In this document: piece after piece, positions 10,836 to 19,397 of the stretch | How the letters are laid out: each line of letters starts with the position of its first letter | Position numbering within the stretch: position 1 is the stretch's first letter | Source: Methylicorpusculum oleiharenae | GTDB lineage: Bacteria; Pseudomonadota; Gammaproteobacteria; Methylococcales; Methylomonadaceae | Length of the DNA stretch: 64,000 nucleotides | Direction: 5' to 3' | Assembly: GCF_009828925.2 (NCBI RefSeq) | Contig: NZ_WUTY02000001.1 | Location: forward strand, 1,642,492 to 1,706,491 | Translations under genes and position numbers: made by a program | Notes under the pieces: model-generated | Databases searched by the model: none | Told to the model about the DNA's origin: nothing | Seen by the model: only the letters and a program-made list of their open reading frames with translations

Positions 10836-11308
10836 TTTATTTTTCCTGTTGTCATTATTTACCCGATTTTTAAGGCGTCAGCTCAAAGTTGGGGCTTTGA
10901 TTTATTGATGCGTAATTATTTTCTTTGTGGAACGCTAAATAAAACCATCTATGGATCATTTAACGGTCACCGGAAGAGAATCGTTAGTTTCCGGCTAAAA
11001 AATCAATCGTTTAACACAATCAATTTTGCAGCTCCTCCTTGTGCTGTCGGAAGCTTTGAAATTTCATCGCTTCCATTCAATCTTTAATTTACCAGACCAA
11101 GCTTACATAGTTCTTTGCTATAAGGTGATCACTGTAGAAATTGATTTCTCAAACGCCCATTTATAGCTTCTTAGCTGCTGCTTTAGTTAGCGATTAATGC
11201 TTTCCCTTTTCAATCAGGACTCATTTTATTCGCTAGGCCAAAAGGCGGCAAAAGTATCCGGTATTTTGTTCAAATTCGCAACAGATGCTGATTAAGCCAC
11301 GATAAAGT
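10836..11308. other. 473-base intergenic region
   Basis: It lies between the start of the small repeat protein gene and the end of the ABC transporter ATPase gene. It is AT-rich with many stops. A 60-codon frame at 10905-11087 has no recognisable features. No repeat or RNA was recognised. Promoter elements for the small secreted protein are expected just above 10835, but I cannot point to a convincing one. Confidence 0.5.
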
Positions 11309-12046
11309 TCACAGCAATGACCTGATTTCGGGATGGTTTTCCAGCAGACTTTGACGGAAAGCTTCAACTGCTTTTTCGTCGTTTCGTTCGCTTCTTGGTA
11401 TAGGTACTTTTATTTCGCTGACGGCCGTCATGGGCGATTTGGATAAAAAAATCAGCCGGTCAGCCAAAGCAATGGCTTCTCTCAAGTCATGCGTCACAAA
11501 GAGAACCGTATGAGGCCGTTGCAGCCATAAGCTGATCAGCCATTGCCTGACCTGTCTGGCTGTGGGCGGGTCCAGCGACACAAAGGGCTCATCCATTAGC
11601 AGGATATCGGGATTAACGGCAAATGCGCGGATGATGGCGACACGACGGCTCATGCCCAGCGAAAGCCTTTCCGGGTAATCATCCTTGACGTCAGTCAATT
11701 GCAGGGTTTCGAGCATCACATCAATAGGCGCTGACCGATAACCGTCAGGTAACGCCAATAAGATATTTTCTCTTACGGTACGCCAGGGTAAAAGACGAGG
11801 GTTTTGAAATACATAGCCGATGCTGGGTTTCCGGTGTCGTTGGGAGAGTGTTACTTCACCTTCAAAATCGTCGTCCAGCCCTGCAATAATGTTGAGCAAG
11901 GTGCTTTTGCCGCAGCCGGAAGGGCCTACCAAGCAGATAAATTCGTGTTCAGCCAGCGAAAGCTGCAAATTGGCGATAGTCTGATTATGCACACGGCCAT
12001 CGCCAAGGAAGGTTTTATTGGCAATGTTGATTTGAATGGCGCTCAT
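11309..12046 (-). CDS. ABC transporter ATPase, NitT/TauT (SsuB-like) type
   Basis: Cytoplasmic ATPase of an importer, 245 residues. It shows Walker A (GPSGCGKST), Q-loop (VFQNPRLLPWRTV), Walker B (LLMDEPFVSLD) and the switch His (VTHD). The VFQNPRLLPW stretch is typical of the nitrate/sulfonate/taurine branch. The signature motif reads LSLGM rather than the usual LSGGQ, an odd feature. The ATG overlaps the permease stop codon (GATGA), so the start at 12046 is well supported. It is the last gene of a three-gene operon. Confidence 0.9.
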   Translation of the reverse strand: MSAIQINIANKTFLGDGRVHNQTIANLQLSLAEHEFICLVGPSGCGKSTLLNIIAGLDDDFEGEVTLSQRHRKPSIGYVFQNPRLLPWRTVRENILLALPDGYRSAPIDVMLETLQLTDVKDDYPERLSLGMSRRVAIIRAFAVNPDILLMDEPFVSLDPPTARQVRQWLISLWLQRPHTVLFVTHDLREAIALADRLIFLSKSPMTAVSEIKVPIPRSERNDEKAVEAFRQSLLENHPEIRSLL

Positions 12047-12804
12047 CGGCGCCACCTGAGAGCTTTTTTATCCAGCGGTTTAAGAATTGAAAATTCGATG
12101 ATCTGAATCACACACACAAACGCGATGCTGTAGGCCAGGATTCCTGCAACATCAAACAGCTGAAAAAATAGATGCAGTTGATAACCTACACCGTCACTTC
12201 GACCCAGCAACTCAACGACAAGAATAATTTTCCAGATCAGTGCGAGACCTGTTCGTGTTGCGCCCATGACAAAGGGATACAGTTGCGGCCAAATAACATG
12301 CAAAAAAGTTTTTCGTTTACTGAAATGGTAACTTTTAGCCATTTCCAACAGATCCCTGTCCAGGGTTCGGGTACCTTCGCGAATGGTGACTATCACATTC
12401 GGCAACTTGTTGATGACCACGGCGAGTATCGCGGCGTATTCGACCAGACCAAACCAGACGTAACATAAAATGATGGTGACGAGTGCCGGTATGTTTAGAA
12501 AAATAACCAGCCAATTGTCAAAAAAATGATTCAGTTTTTCATTTCTGCCCATTGCGATGCCGATTGCACAGCCCAACAGCATCGCGATTGAAAAGCTGAA
12601 TGCCAGTCTCAGCAGCGTTACGCCAAGATGATAGGGTAATTGTCCGGAAAGCGTTTCAAGCCAAATCACGCGAGCAACAGCCAAAGGCGCAGGCAGCGTT
12701 GTACTGTCCAGATGAGACGCCAAAAGCTGCCACACCAGTAAAAATAATATAGAAGAAACAAGGCTTGCCAGCCGGGGGCTGTCGTAAAGAGAGCTAACTG
12801 TCAT
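12043..12804 (-). CDS. ABC transporter permease, NitT/TauT (SsuC-like) type
   Basis: Inner-membrane permease of 253 residues with about six hydrophobic segments. The coupling-helix (EAA-like) region EMAKSYHFSKRKTFLHVIWP lies near residue 160. ATG at 12804 is preferred because it sits 7 bases after the stop of the binding-protein gene; an in-frame GTG at 12858 would overlap that gene by 47 bases. It works with the flanking ATPase and binding protein. The substrate is unknown from the sequence. Confidence 0.9.
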   Translation of the reverse strand: MTVSSLYDSPRLASLVSSILFLLVWQLLASHLDSTTLPAPLAVARVIWLETLSGQLPYHLGVTLLRLAFSFSIAMLLGCAIGIAMGRNEKLNHFFDNWLVIFLNIPALVTIILCYVWFGLVEYAAILAVVINKLPNVIVTIREGTRTLDRDLLEMAKSYHFSKRKTFLHVIWPQLYPFVMGATRTGLALIWKIILVVELLGRSDGVGYQLHLFFQLFDVAGILAYSIAFVCVIQIIEFSILKPLDKKALRWRR

Positions 12805-12811
12805 GATGTCT

Positions 12812-13777
12812 TTAATCAGCTGCCCAGAAAGTACCCGGTTGTAAATGCTCTGATCCACCGGTTAGGCGGTTGTTGCTCTCAGTTCTTAATAATTGATAAA
12901 TACGTTCAGCAGCTTGCTGTTCTTTGGGGCCCCATTCGTTGACATTACCGGCGCAATAACGATTGCGTAATTGTGACCGTACCTGTTCATCCTGGTTTAG
13001 AATCAGCGCTGCGATGTTTTGCCATGCCTGATCCGATGTGCAAAGTTGATTTCTGGCTTGCCGGGTTCCGGATAAAAATTCAGATACGGATTGTTTATGC
13101 GCTTTACCCCAGCTTTCTTTGAAGACATAACCCAGCGTGGGCACTGATTCCGTTATGCCCAAGTCTTTGATAATCTGACGGCCATCCATTAATTGGCGAT
13201 AGCCTTGTACTTCCAGTTCGGCAGCAAAATTCCAGTAGTTCATGGCGGCATCAACGCGCTTGCTCAATAGTTGTTGATTGATCAACGGAGGCGCCGCAAA
13301 GGTTTTCTCAACCGTTTTGTCCAGATCAAGCTGAATTTGATGTCTGGCAAGCGCTTTAAGCAGCAACCAGTTTTTATCCAGTTCGCCACCGGCAATACCC
13401 ACTCGTTTACCTTCTAAATCCTTCACGGTCAAAATTGCGCTGTCCTGAGGTACCACCAATGCGCCAGAGGTTGTGGAGTAAGGATAAAAAGTTAAGTCAG
13501 AACCTGCAGAACGCTGCCTGGATACCCAAACCCAATCAGAGACGATAATATCGACCGTATCCGATTGTAATGCGATTTTTCCTGCTTCGGGGTTCGCAAT
13601 CGGAACGACCGTCACACTATAGCTGACCGTTTCTGCCGACTGGGCCTGCTTCATGGCCTTTATTTCCCAAGCTACCGTGCCGAATGAGAGCAATCCTAAG
13701 CGGATAGCTGTTTTTTCGGTAGCCGAACAGTTAAGGCTAAGAAACAGGGTAAACCATGCTAGGCGAATGAGTGTCAT
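12812..13777 (-). CDS. ABC transporter substrate-binding protein, NitT/TauT family
   Basis: Periplasmic binding protein of 321 residues with a signal peptide (about 1-19). The two-lobe pattern of NMT1/ThiY/SsuA-like proteins is visible: GLLSFGTVAWEI at the start, DLEGKRVGIAGGELDKNW near residue 120, and DAAMNYWNFAAELEVQGY near 190. It is the first gene of the operon and diverges from moaA. The family imports nitrate, sulfonates, taurine or pyrimidines. Nothing here fixes the ligand, and the neighbouring moaA is only a hint towards oxyanion metabolism. Confidence 0.85.
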   Translation of the reverse strand: MTLIRLAWFTLFLSLNCSATEKTAIRLGLLSFGTVAWEIKAMKQAQSAETVSYSVTVVPIANPEAGKIALQSDTVDIIVSDWVWVSRQRSAGSDLTFYPYSTTSGALVVPQDSAILTVKDLEGKRVGIAGGELDKNWLLLKALARHQIQLDLDKTVEKTFAAPPLINQQLLSKRVDAAMNYWNFAAELEVQGYRQLMDGRQIIKDLGITESVPTLGYVFKESWGKAHKQSVSEFLSGTRQARNQLCTSDQAWQNIAALILNQDEQVRSQLRNRYCAGNVNEWGPKEQQAAERIYQLLRTESNNRLTGGSEHLQPGTFWAAD

Positions 13778-13827
13778 AGTTATATATCCGGCTATTTAAG
13801 GGGGTTAAGTAACTTTTTCCAAAAGAG

Positions 13828-13945
13828 CGGTTTAGGGGCTCCTGAGCCCAGTCTACGCTCGTCAATCCCGTGACTCCAATGGCCAGTTACTGAGCCTGGG
13901 GTTGACGCTAAGAAGTCATTTTACCGCACCGCTGGCTTGTAGCGG
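13828..13945. promoter_or_regulatory. Hairpin-rich leader between the ABC operon and moaA
   Basis: The 220-base divergent region holds several stems. GGGCT/AGCCC closes a CCTG loop at about 13829-13842. CGTCAATCCC (13860-13869) pairs with GGGGTTGACG (13898-13907) and encloses a smaller TGACT/AGTTA hairpin. CCGCT/AGCGG lies at 13929-13945. moaA leaders in gammaproteobacteria often carry a molybdenum-cofactor riboswitch. I cannot match this sequence to that consensus, so only the structure is claimed. Confidence 0.4.
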
Positions 13946-13997
13946 CAATGATTGTCATAATAAGATCACGTTAGTTGATTAGTCATTCCTTTCACTT

Positions 13998-15005
13998 ATG
14001 AGTTCATCTGCAAATGCACCACAACTGATCGACCGGTTCGGAAGAGTCGTCGATTATGTCAGAATTTCAATCACCGACCGGTGCGATTTTCGATGCCTGT
14101 ATTGTATGGCGGAGGAAATGACGTTTCTACCGCGGGCACAGATTCTGTCACTGGAAGAAATTTATACGCTGGCCGAAGTTTTTACGGAGCTGGGGGTTAA
14201 AAAAATCCGCATAACCGGTGGCGAACCGCTGGTCAGAAAAGGCGCCCTGCAATTGCTGGAAAATATAGGCCGTCTGACCGCTTTGCGGGAACTGGTATTG
14301 ACGACGAATGGGTCTCAATTGGAAACCATGGCAGGGACCATTAAAGCGGCCGGAGTCAAAAGAATCAATATCAGTCTGGATACGTTGGATGCCGTCAAAT
14401 TTAAAGCGATTACACGCACCGGTGACTTGCAGCAGGTGTTAAAAGGTATTCAAGCGGCTAAGGCCGCTGGCTTCCAAAACATCAAGATTAACGCCGTTAT
14501 TTTAAAAAACCGAAACCATGATGAGGTCACTGATTTAGTCGATTTTGCCGTTGCCAACAGCCTGGACATTAGCTTTATAGAAGAAATGCCACTGGGAGAA
14601 GTCACCGGTCATGACCGGGGCGAGGCTTATTATTCAAGCGATCACATCAAAGCTGATTTGGAACAGAAATTTGTTTTATTATCCAGTACTGAAAAAACCG
14701 GCGGACCTTCCAAATATTTTCAAGTGGCCGGAACTGGGACGAAAGTCGGCTTTATTTCACCGCACAGCCATAATTTCTGCAGTACATGCAACCGAGTTCG
14801 ACTCACGGTAGAAGGGCGTTTGCTGTTGTGTTTGGGAAATGAACATTCGGTGGATTTAAAAAAAGTGCTGCGGGCAAATCCCGGCAACAAGGATATACTT
14901 AAAAAAGCCATTATTGAATCCATGAATATTAAACCCGAAAAGCATGAGTTCAGTATTCATGAACAACCTGTTCTGTTCAGACACATGAACATGACGGGGG
15001 GATAG
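13998..15005 (+). CDS. moaA: GTP 3',8-cyclase MoaA
   Basis: Radical SAM enzyme that converts GTP to 3',8-cyclo-GTP, the first step of molybdenum cofactor synthesis, together with MoaC. It has 335 residues. The N-terminal cluster motif CDFRCLYC is near residues 30-37, the SAM-binding GGEPL near 75, and the C-terminal second cluster [20 protein letters not shown] near 255-275. The double Gly at the C-terminus (MTGG) needed for activity with MoaC is present. No other moa gene is next to it. Confidence 0.96.
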   Translation: MSSSANAPQLIDRFGRVVDYVRISITDRCDFRCLYCMAEEMTFLPRAQILSLEEIYTLAEVFTELGVKKIRITGGEPLVRKGALQLLENIGRLTALRELVLTTNGSQLETMAGTIKAAGVKRINISLDTLDAVKFKAITRTGDLQQVLKGIQAAKAAGFQNIKINAVILKNRNHDEVTDLVDFAVANSLDISFIEEMPLGEVTGHDRGEAYYSSDHIKADLEQKFVLLSSTEKTGGPSKYFQVAGTGTKVGFISPHSHNFCSTCNRVRLTVEGRLLLCLGNEHSVDLKKVLRANPGNKDILKKAIIESMNIKPEKHEFSIHEQPVLFRHMNMTGG

Positions 15006-15224
15006 TAAATATTACCCCGAATCCATTGTAACTGGCGTTAGGCAGTCAAATTATCGTGAATTATTCAAATATCATGCCGCAGGAAAATTATTGGACGCTA
15101 TTCGGTTAGCGGCAAACAAAGGGACGTGCTTGTGTTTTTGCAGTTCTCTTTTCGCTAAAATATACTCATGGGGGTCGAAAAGAACATTGTTAGGGGATTC
15201 TTCTCGTCCAAATCCACCTCATCA

Positions 15225-16349
15225 CTAAAGGGCTGTGGTTGTATATTTAACCGCATGATCATTACCCGAAATATTCAAATCACCATTACTCGTAAAGCGT
15301 ATTTGAATATGGCCCATTTTTTCGTTAATAGATTTTCTATCTTTGGCGATGGATCGGAGTTCCCTTTCCACCATGCTTTCCCGTTTAATCCTTTTATTTG
15401 CTTGAGGATCTCTGGTAATTAAAAAATGGGAAGATAACGTTTGTAGCTTATTAATATTATTGGCTGTTGGTAAGCTGCTTCGATTGTAGGGAGTTGCCAT
15501 TGATAAAGGCAATTTAATCAACAGCTCCCGCCAAATCTTATCGTGATACCCGGTTTCACTGCCATGGTGAGCAACCTTAAATAATGAAGCGGCAGGTAGA
15601 CTTAATTCGCTAATAATATTGTTTTCGAAAATGGCAGACCAGCCTGTCTGTGGGTTGCCGGTTTCCTCCAGGTCAGAACCTAACAGGGCCGAAAAATTAC
15701 CGAAAGAAAAATGAAGTGCCACAGCATTGAGATTTTCGCTTGTCGGTACAACATTTCTAGTGCGGCGTTTACCTTGTTTTTGTGTCAATTGAGTTAAGGT
15801 TGCAATAGATTGGGTGACGGCAACGTCGCTAGGTGATAAGGCAACTAAACGTGATAGGACCGTATTTCTGTAATCGAAAAAAGTATGTCTGTTTTTGACG
15901 GGTGCAAAGCGGTTTCTATCTTTTGTCTCAATGAGAAATTCTATAATTTCTCTGAATTCCCGAATGTCCTTATCGGTATCAGCGAAGAAATCTTTTTTAT
16001 ATAGTGCTGCGAGTTGGAAAGCTTCTTTTTTCAATAGAGCGATGGAGCAATACAACTTTGCGTTATGACAAGCCTTTAACAAGGCTGATGCCCCTTCGAT
16101 ATGGTCTGAATGCCAATGTGTGATTAAGATACCAACCACTTGTCGGCTTACATCCACCCCAATGGACTGTAAGTAATTAAGGGCAACTGGTTGTTTGGTA
16201 CTCGGGCAAAGGCAACTGTCAATGATAAACCAGCGGCCTTCTCCAAAGTTAAGTACTACACATTCACCAATTCCGGGGCCGAAAAGGGATATTTCAGCGC
16301 AAGCGATATCCGGTGGTGTATTTTCAATCGGCGAGAAAAAAATCAGCAT
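15225..16349 (-). CDS. MBL-fold metallohydrolase, ComEC-like
   Basis: Metallo-beta-lactamase-fold hydrolase of 374 residues without signal peptide or membrane segments. The metal site THWHSDHIEG is at residues 77-86. A second acidic site (LLGSDLEETG) and the KVAHHGSETG motif follow, a combination typical of the ComEC/Rec2-like branch. Its start overlaps the preceding gene by 26 bases. It is the last gene of a three-gene, tightly overlapping operon. The substrate is unknown; nucleotides, nucleic acids and phosphodiesters are usual for the branch. Confidence 0.8.
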   Translation of the reverse strand: MLIFFSPIENTPPDIACAEISLFGPGIGECVVLNFGEGRWFIIDSCLCPSTKQPVALNYLQSIGVDVSRQVVGILITHWHSDHIEGASALLKACHNAKLYCSIALLKKEAFQLAALYKKDFFADTDKDIREFREIIEFLIETKDRNRFAPVKNRHTFFDYRNTVLSRLVALSPSDVAVTQSIATLTQLTQKQGKRRTRNVVPTSENLNAVALHFSFGNFSALLGSDLEETGNPQTGWSAIFENNIISELSLPAASLFKVAHHGSETGYHDKIWRELLIKLPLSMATPYNRSSLPTANNINKLQTLSSHFLITRDPQANKRIKRESMVERELRSIAKDRKSINEKMGHIQIRFTSNGDLNISGNDHAVKYTTTAL

Positions 16350-16824
16350 ACTCCTCGGCCAAATTTTCAGCCTGTTTGATTTCTGTCGCTGTCCAGGGTG
16401 GTAGGCGGCGGAAACGGATAGTCGAAAACCGTTCCCTGCTATATTTTTGCCCCTGTCTATATCCTATGTACCAATCGAATAATGCACCAGGTTCGATAAG
16501 TAGTTGATCTTTAGTATCTATTTCGTCCCTTGATAAAACAATTAATTCGTTTGGATTTTCGGGATTGGTGAGATCTTCTAATTGAACGGTTAATTCTTCC
16601 TCGTTTGAACTGACTATGACGCCGCGCCATCGCTGCCTGATTTCTTCTCTTGGCTGAGTAAGATCAATTATATCGAAAGGCAGTTTTTGGCTTCGCGGAC
16701 GAATATCTGGTTCTTTGGTAGAAAAGATATCTGTACCGTCTTTACCATACAGGTATTCGTTTGGTTCCTGTTGATAATGATCTGTAGTATCTCTTTCTGA
16801 CAAGCTAGCTACAGCAGTACTCAT
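16324..16824 (-). CDS. Conserved-looking protein of unknown function in the MBL operon
   Basis: Not recognised. It has 166 residues, is soluble and acidic, with a disordered N-terminal third. A beta-rich middle (RWRGVIVSSNEEELTVQLED, about residues 67-86) looks like a small barrel, and Arg/Pro-rich IRFRRLPPW lies near residue 140. ATG overlaps the stop of the upstream gene (ATGA), and its own end overlaps the MBL gene by 26 bases. This arrangement suggests stoichiometric production and possibly a complex with the hydrolase. Confidence 0.6.
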   Translation of the reverse strand: MSTAVASLSERDTTDHYQQEPNEYLYGKDGTDIFSTKEPDIRPRSQKLPFDIIDLTQPREEIRQRWRGVIVSSNEEELTVQLEDLTNPENPNELIVLSRDEIDTKDQLLIEPGALFDWYIGYRQGQKYSRERFSTIRFRRLPPWTATEIKQAENLAEEYADFFLAD

Positions 16825-17516
16825 ATGGTTTGATTCAGTTGAGATTCCATGACGTTCTTAGTGAGATTTTTGGCAAAAAATAAAGACTGATCCCAATTTG
16901 ACTCAAGCACCTTTATCATGGAATTTGCGTTTGAATCTTTCACTTCAACATGATTGTTAATGCTGAATTGTAGCGTATAAAGTCCTGCTTGAGGAAACAC
17001 GTTGATTTTAGGTCGAATGTAGCCTTCTAAATCATCTGGTCTGGGAAAATTCATTGTCAAATCCCATAGACCAAATTCCTTTTGTTTGCTTTCATCAATG
17101 TCACCTACGAAGGCCGCCGCCTGTTTCCAGCAGTCTGCAGGCGCTAAGTTGCGACCAAGTTGTGTCCATTTTTCCTGATCGGGAATTTTGATGACAGAAT
17201 TAAAGTTCATGCCAATTTGATTGATCGGAGTTTCGCTCAATAATGAAAAAGTATGGGTAACTAAGTCCTTTATTGATTGATATTCGGTAGCAAGTGGTGT
17301 GAGTATTGAAAATTTGTTCAACAAAACCGTTAGCTTACGTTCGTTCGGTAATTCTATTTGGGCTAAATCAGGCAAGCTAATAATTTCGTCTTGGCTATAA
17401 TCCCATTCTTCAACAATTTCTTTTCGGATAAACCATTCCGGATGAAATATTTTAGGATTCATGCTCCCAATTAGAACTATGCTTGCTTCTTCTCTGATAA
17501 TTTCCCAATCGCTCAT
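16821..17516 (-). CDS. Uncharacterised protein, first gene of the MBL operon (TIGR04255-like)
   Basis: It has 231 residues, is soluble, and begins MSDWEIIREEASIVLIG followed by NPKIFHPEWF. That opening resembles the uncharacterised TIGR04255-type family (from memory, not verified). The start at 17516 is preferred; the frame is open to a TTG at 17549. No catalytic motif is apparent. Its stop overlaps the start of the next gene by 4 bases. Role unknown; the location beside a defence-like island suggests an accessory function. Confidence 0.6.
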   Translation of the reverse strand: MSDWEIIREEASIVLIGSMNPKIFHPEWFIRKEIVEEWDYSQDEIISLPDLAQIELPNERKLTVLLNKFSILTPLATEYQSIKDLVTHTFSLLSETPINQIGMNFNSVIKIPDQEKWTQLGRNLAPADCWKQAAAFVGDIDESKQKEFGLWDLTMNFPRPDDLEGYIRPKINVFPQAGLYTLQFSINNHVEVKDSNANSMIKVLESNWDQSLFFAKNLTKNVMESQLNQTI

Positions 17517-17790
17517 ACTCGCCCAGATCCCATTAGCTTTGATGCCCAATCAATTGACCGCAGTCAAGCAAGAATTATAGATGATGAAAAGGCGTAAAAA
17601 TGATTTGAAGTATATGGGGTACAGGGTGTTTCAATCAAGAAATTTTATACTTATGAACGACAGGTATAAATTTTAGTACGGCCATTAAAGTCTAAGGCAC
17701 AGAGGTTTGCAACGGGTCGTGAGCTGACTGCGATCTTCTCGAAAAATTGTCGGTTCAAATGTAAGGTATACAACGCGACTAGGTGCGCCA

Positions 17791-17826
17791 AATAGGATGT
17801 GCCGACGTTAGGAGGCGCATCGCTCG
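17791..17826 (+). repeat. REP copy (GTAGGATGTG type), left of the RAYT remnant
   Basis: A 36-base sequence starting AATAGGATGTGCCGACG and ending GGCGCATCGCTCG. Its reverse complement recurs at 18201-18236 with one mismatch. The same core (TAGGATG...GACG...AGGAG..GCGCATC) recurs at 47345 and 48104. Paired REPs around a RAYT gene are the classic arrangement. Confidence 0.85.
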
Positions 17827-17888
17827 CGTCACTCAATACCATCAATCTCGTAGTTTTCATCTTGGATTCAAGTTATAAGGCCAATTGA

Positions 17889-18185
17889 TTACAGACCCTG
17901 TTTTACCCGATTCCAATGAATATAATCAACATGGCGATTGTAATCGTCTTGGTCTTCAATCAAATGTGCCCAAAATCGTCGTTGCCACTTGTGTCCTTTG
18001 GGGATATTCCACGCTCGCGGCGCTTTTGACGGCTTTGTTAAATTCTTTCGCAGTGGTCGATTGCCCTATAAAATCTTCCTTATATCAATATTATCAATCA
18101 GCAGGTGAATGTTTTTTCGTTCGGCAAGATTGACGGTGAAAAACCATAGGGCTTTTGGTAGGTAAAAACGTCGGTATTCTGCCAT
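17889..18185 (-). pseudogene. REP-associated tyrosine transposase (RAYT) remnant
   Basis: Read on the minus strand from ATG at 18185, the N-terminus gives MAEYRRFYLPKALWFFTVNL, typical of RAYT/TnpA-REP proteins, but hits a stop after 39 codons. The C-terminus is in other frames: ERGI in one, then WQRRFWAHLIEDQDDYNRH and VDYIHWNRVKQGL before a stop at 17889. The whole spans 99 codons against about 150-180 for an intact RAYT, so it has an internal deletion and frameshifts. The HUH motif region is lost. It lies between inverted REP copies, the usual home of RAYT genes, and is certainly inactive. Confidence 0.85.
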
Positions 18186-18200
18186 GCTGTGTTTGGTACT

Positions 18201-18236
18201 CGAGCGATGCGCCTCCTTACGTCGGCACATCCTATT
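18201..18236 (-). repeat. REP copy (GTAGGATGTG type), right of the RAYT remnant
   Basis: Reverse complement of 17791-17826 with a single mismatch over 36 bases (TTA against TAA in the middle). Together the two form the inverted REP pair that bounds the RAYT remnant. Confidence 0.85.
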
Positions 18237-18414
18237 AAGCCCGTAATTAACGGAGCGTCATCACCTTTTGAATGCAGGAGTAAGGGTGACTTTTCATTGG
18301 ATTCATCAAGCAATGAGTTTTTTCCATTCTGTCAAACTTTAACTTTTCAAGATACAATTCCGAATACTCTATAAAACCAGTCAACTGATATGCCAGCGGC
18401 ATGATGGAGAACCG

Positions 18415-19107
18415 GTGAAGCGACCTATTTTTGCGGCCATTCCGTTTGGCTCCAGTCAAAAAACTAACGAAACCATGACCAACATCAAAGTCGACATTGA
18501 AAGTTCGGTCGAGAGCCTGCCTGGCGTTAAAAAATCCGAAAACGGCTGGAGTCCCCGGCAAGTATTGTTATTCAGCGGGCATATGATTGACGCGCCTGAC
18601 CGGCCAACGCCCCGTTTTCCTGCCGACAAGGAAGGCATTGCCGCCCAAAAAATTGCCGAAATTCTGGAGAGCCTGTCCGCAGGTCCGGAAGATTTGGCTT
18701 TAACCCAGGGTGCCAACGGCGGTGATATCCTGTTTGCCGAGGCCTGTTTGACACGGGGCGTCAAGCTCATCCTGCTGCAACCGTTCGATGAACCGACGTT
18801 CATTCAAAAATCGGTTATTACCGGCGGCACTCGCTGGAAAGAGCGCTATTTGAACATTAAACCTCATGTTCATACCAAATCCGCACCTGCCGAATTAGGT
18901 GCACTTCCTGAAAATATGGATCCTTACGAACGCTGCAACCTCTGGTTACTGGATAGTGCGCTGGCTTATGGCGTCGATAAAGTCCGGTTTATCTGCTTGT
19001 GGAATGGTGCGGGCAGCAATGATCCGGGAGGGACTGCGCATATGGTGAATGAGGTAAAATCGAGCAAGGGGCAAGTCTATTGGTTGGATACTCGCAAATT
19101 GTGGTGA
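18415..19107 (+). CDS. SLOG-like (Rossmannoid nucleotide-sensor) protein
   Basis: Soluble protein of 230 residues. The core LLFSGHMIDAPDRPTPRFP (about residues 51-69), then LALTQGANGGDILFAEACL (about 96-114) and VKLILLQPFDEP (about 117-128), has the Rossmann-like Gly-rich pattern of SLOG proteins. SLOG domains are proposed sensors or processors of nucleotide signals in bacterial conflict systems (family knowledge). The C-terminus has conserved-looking blocks YERCNLWLLDSALAYG and GGTAHMVNEV. The GTG start is supported by GGAG five bases upstream. It runs in the same direction as the SIR2/TIR gene, 290 bases before it, so functional linkage is inferred. Confidence 0.65.
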   Translation: MKRPIFAAIPFGSSQKTNETMTNIKVDIESSVESLPGVKKSENGWSPRQVLLFSGHMIDAPDRPTPRFPADKEGIAAQKIAEILESLSAGPEDLALTQGANGGDILFAEACLTRGVKLILLQPFDEPTFIQKSVITGGTRWKERYLNIKPHVHTKSAPAELGALPENMDPYERCNLWLLDSALAYGVDKVRFICLWNGAGSNDPGGTAHMVNEVKSSKGQVYWLDTRKLW

Positions 19108-19136
19108 AGCAGGTTAAAGATGCATGTAACTATTCA

Positions 19137-19254
19137 GCGGAACAACCAGGCAAAGGTGGTGCACCCTGTAGGTTGCGGTTGGCGATAGCCAACCCAACAT
19201 TTAAAGGCCAGGGTTTTAATTGTTGGGTTGCGAAAAGCAGGCAACCCAATCTAC
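19137..19254 (+). repeat. REP/BIME cluster (GTAGGTTG type), left of the TIR-STAND-patatin genes
   Basis: The segment 19137-19200 (GCGGAACAACC...GGTGGTGCACC...GTAGGTTGCGGTTGGCGATAG...) recurs inverted at 26402-26465 with about four-fifths identity. From 19168 to 19254 two REP units face each other (GTAGGTTG... and ...CAATCTAC), a BIME-like layout. It fills most of the 290 bases between the SLOG-like gene and the SIR2/TIR gene. Confidence 0.8.
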
Positions 19255-19397
19255 TCTGAGTAATTACAGATGCGTTTGGGTTCTGTGCTGCTTTAATTTG
19301 ATAACCTGAATAGTATCAAAATGCTTTCATTACCCCAAAAATGAAAGTACTCTCGTATTGATCGCGCACTTTCATAGCAACCCTTGAGGGGGCCATT

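Noticed and set aside
10905-11087. 60-codon open frame on the plus strand
   Set aside because: No ribosome site and no recognisable sequence; probably chance in AT-rich DNA.
13828-13945. Molybdenum-cofactor riboswitch call
   Set aside because: Hairpins are present upstream of moaA, but I could not match the conserved core from sequence alone, so only a structured leader is reported.
17651-17860. 69-codon minus-strand frame
   Set aside because: It runs through a REP copy and has no protein-like pattern.
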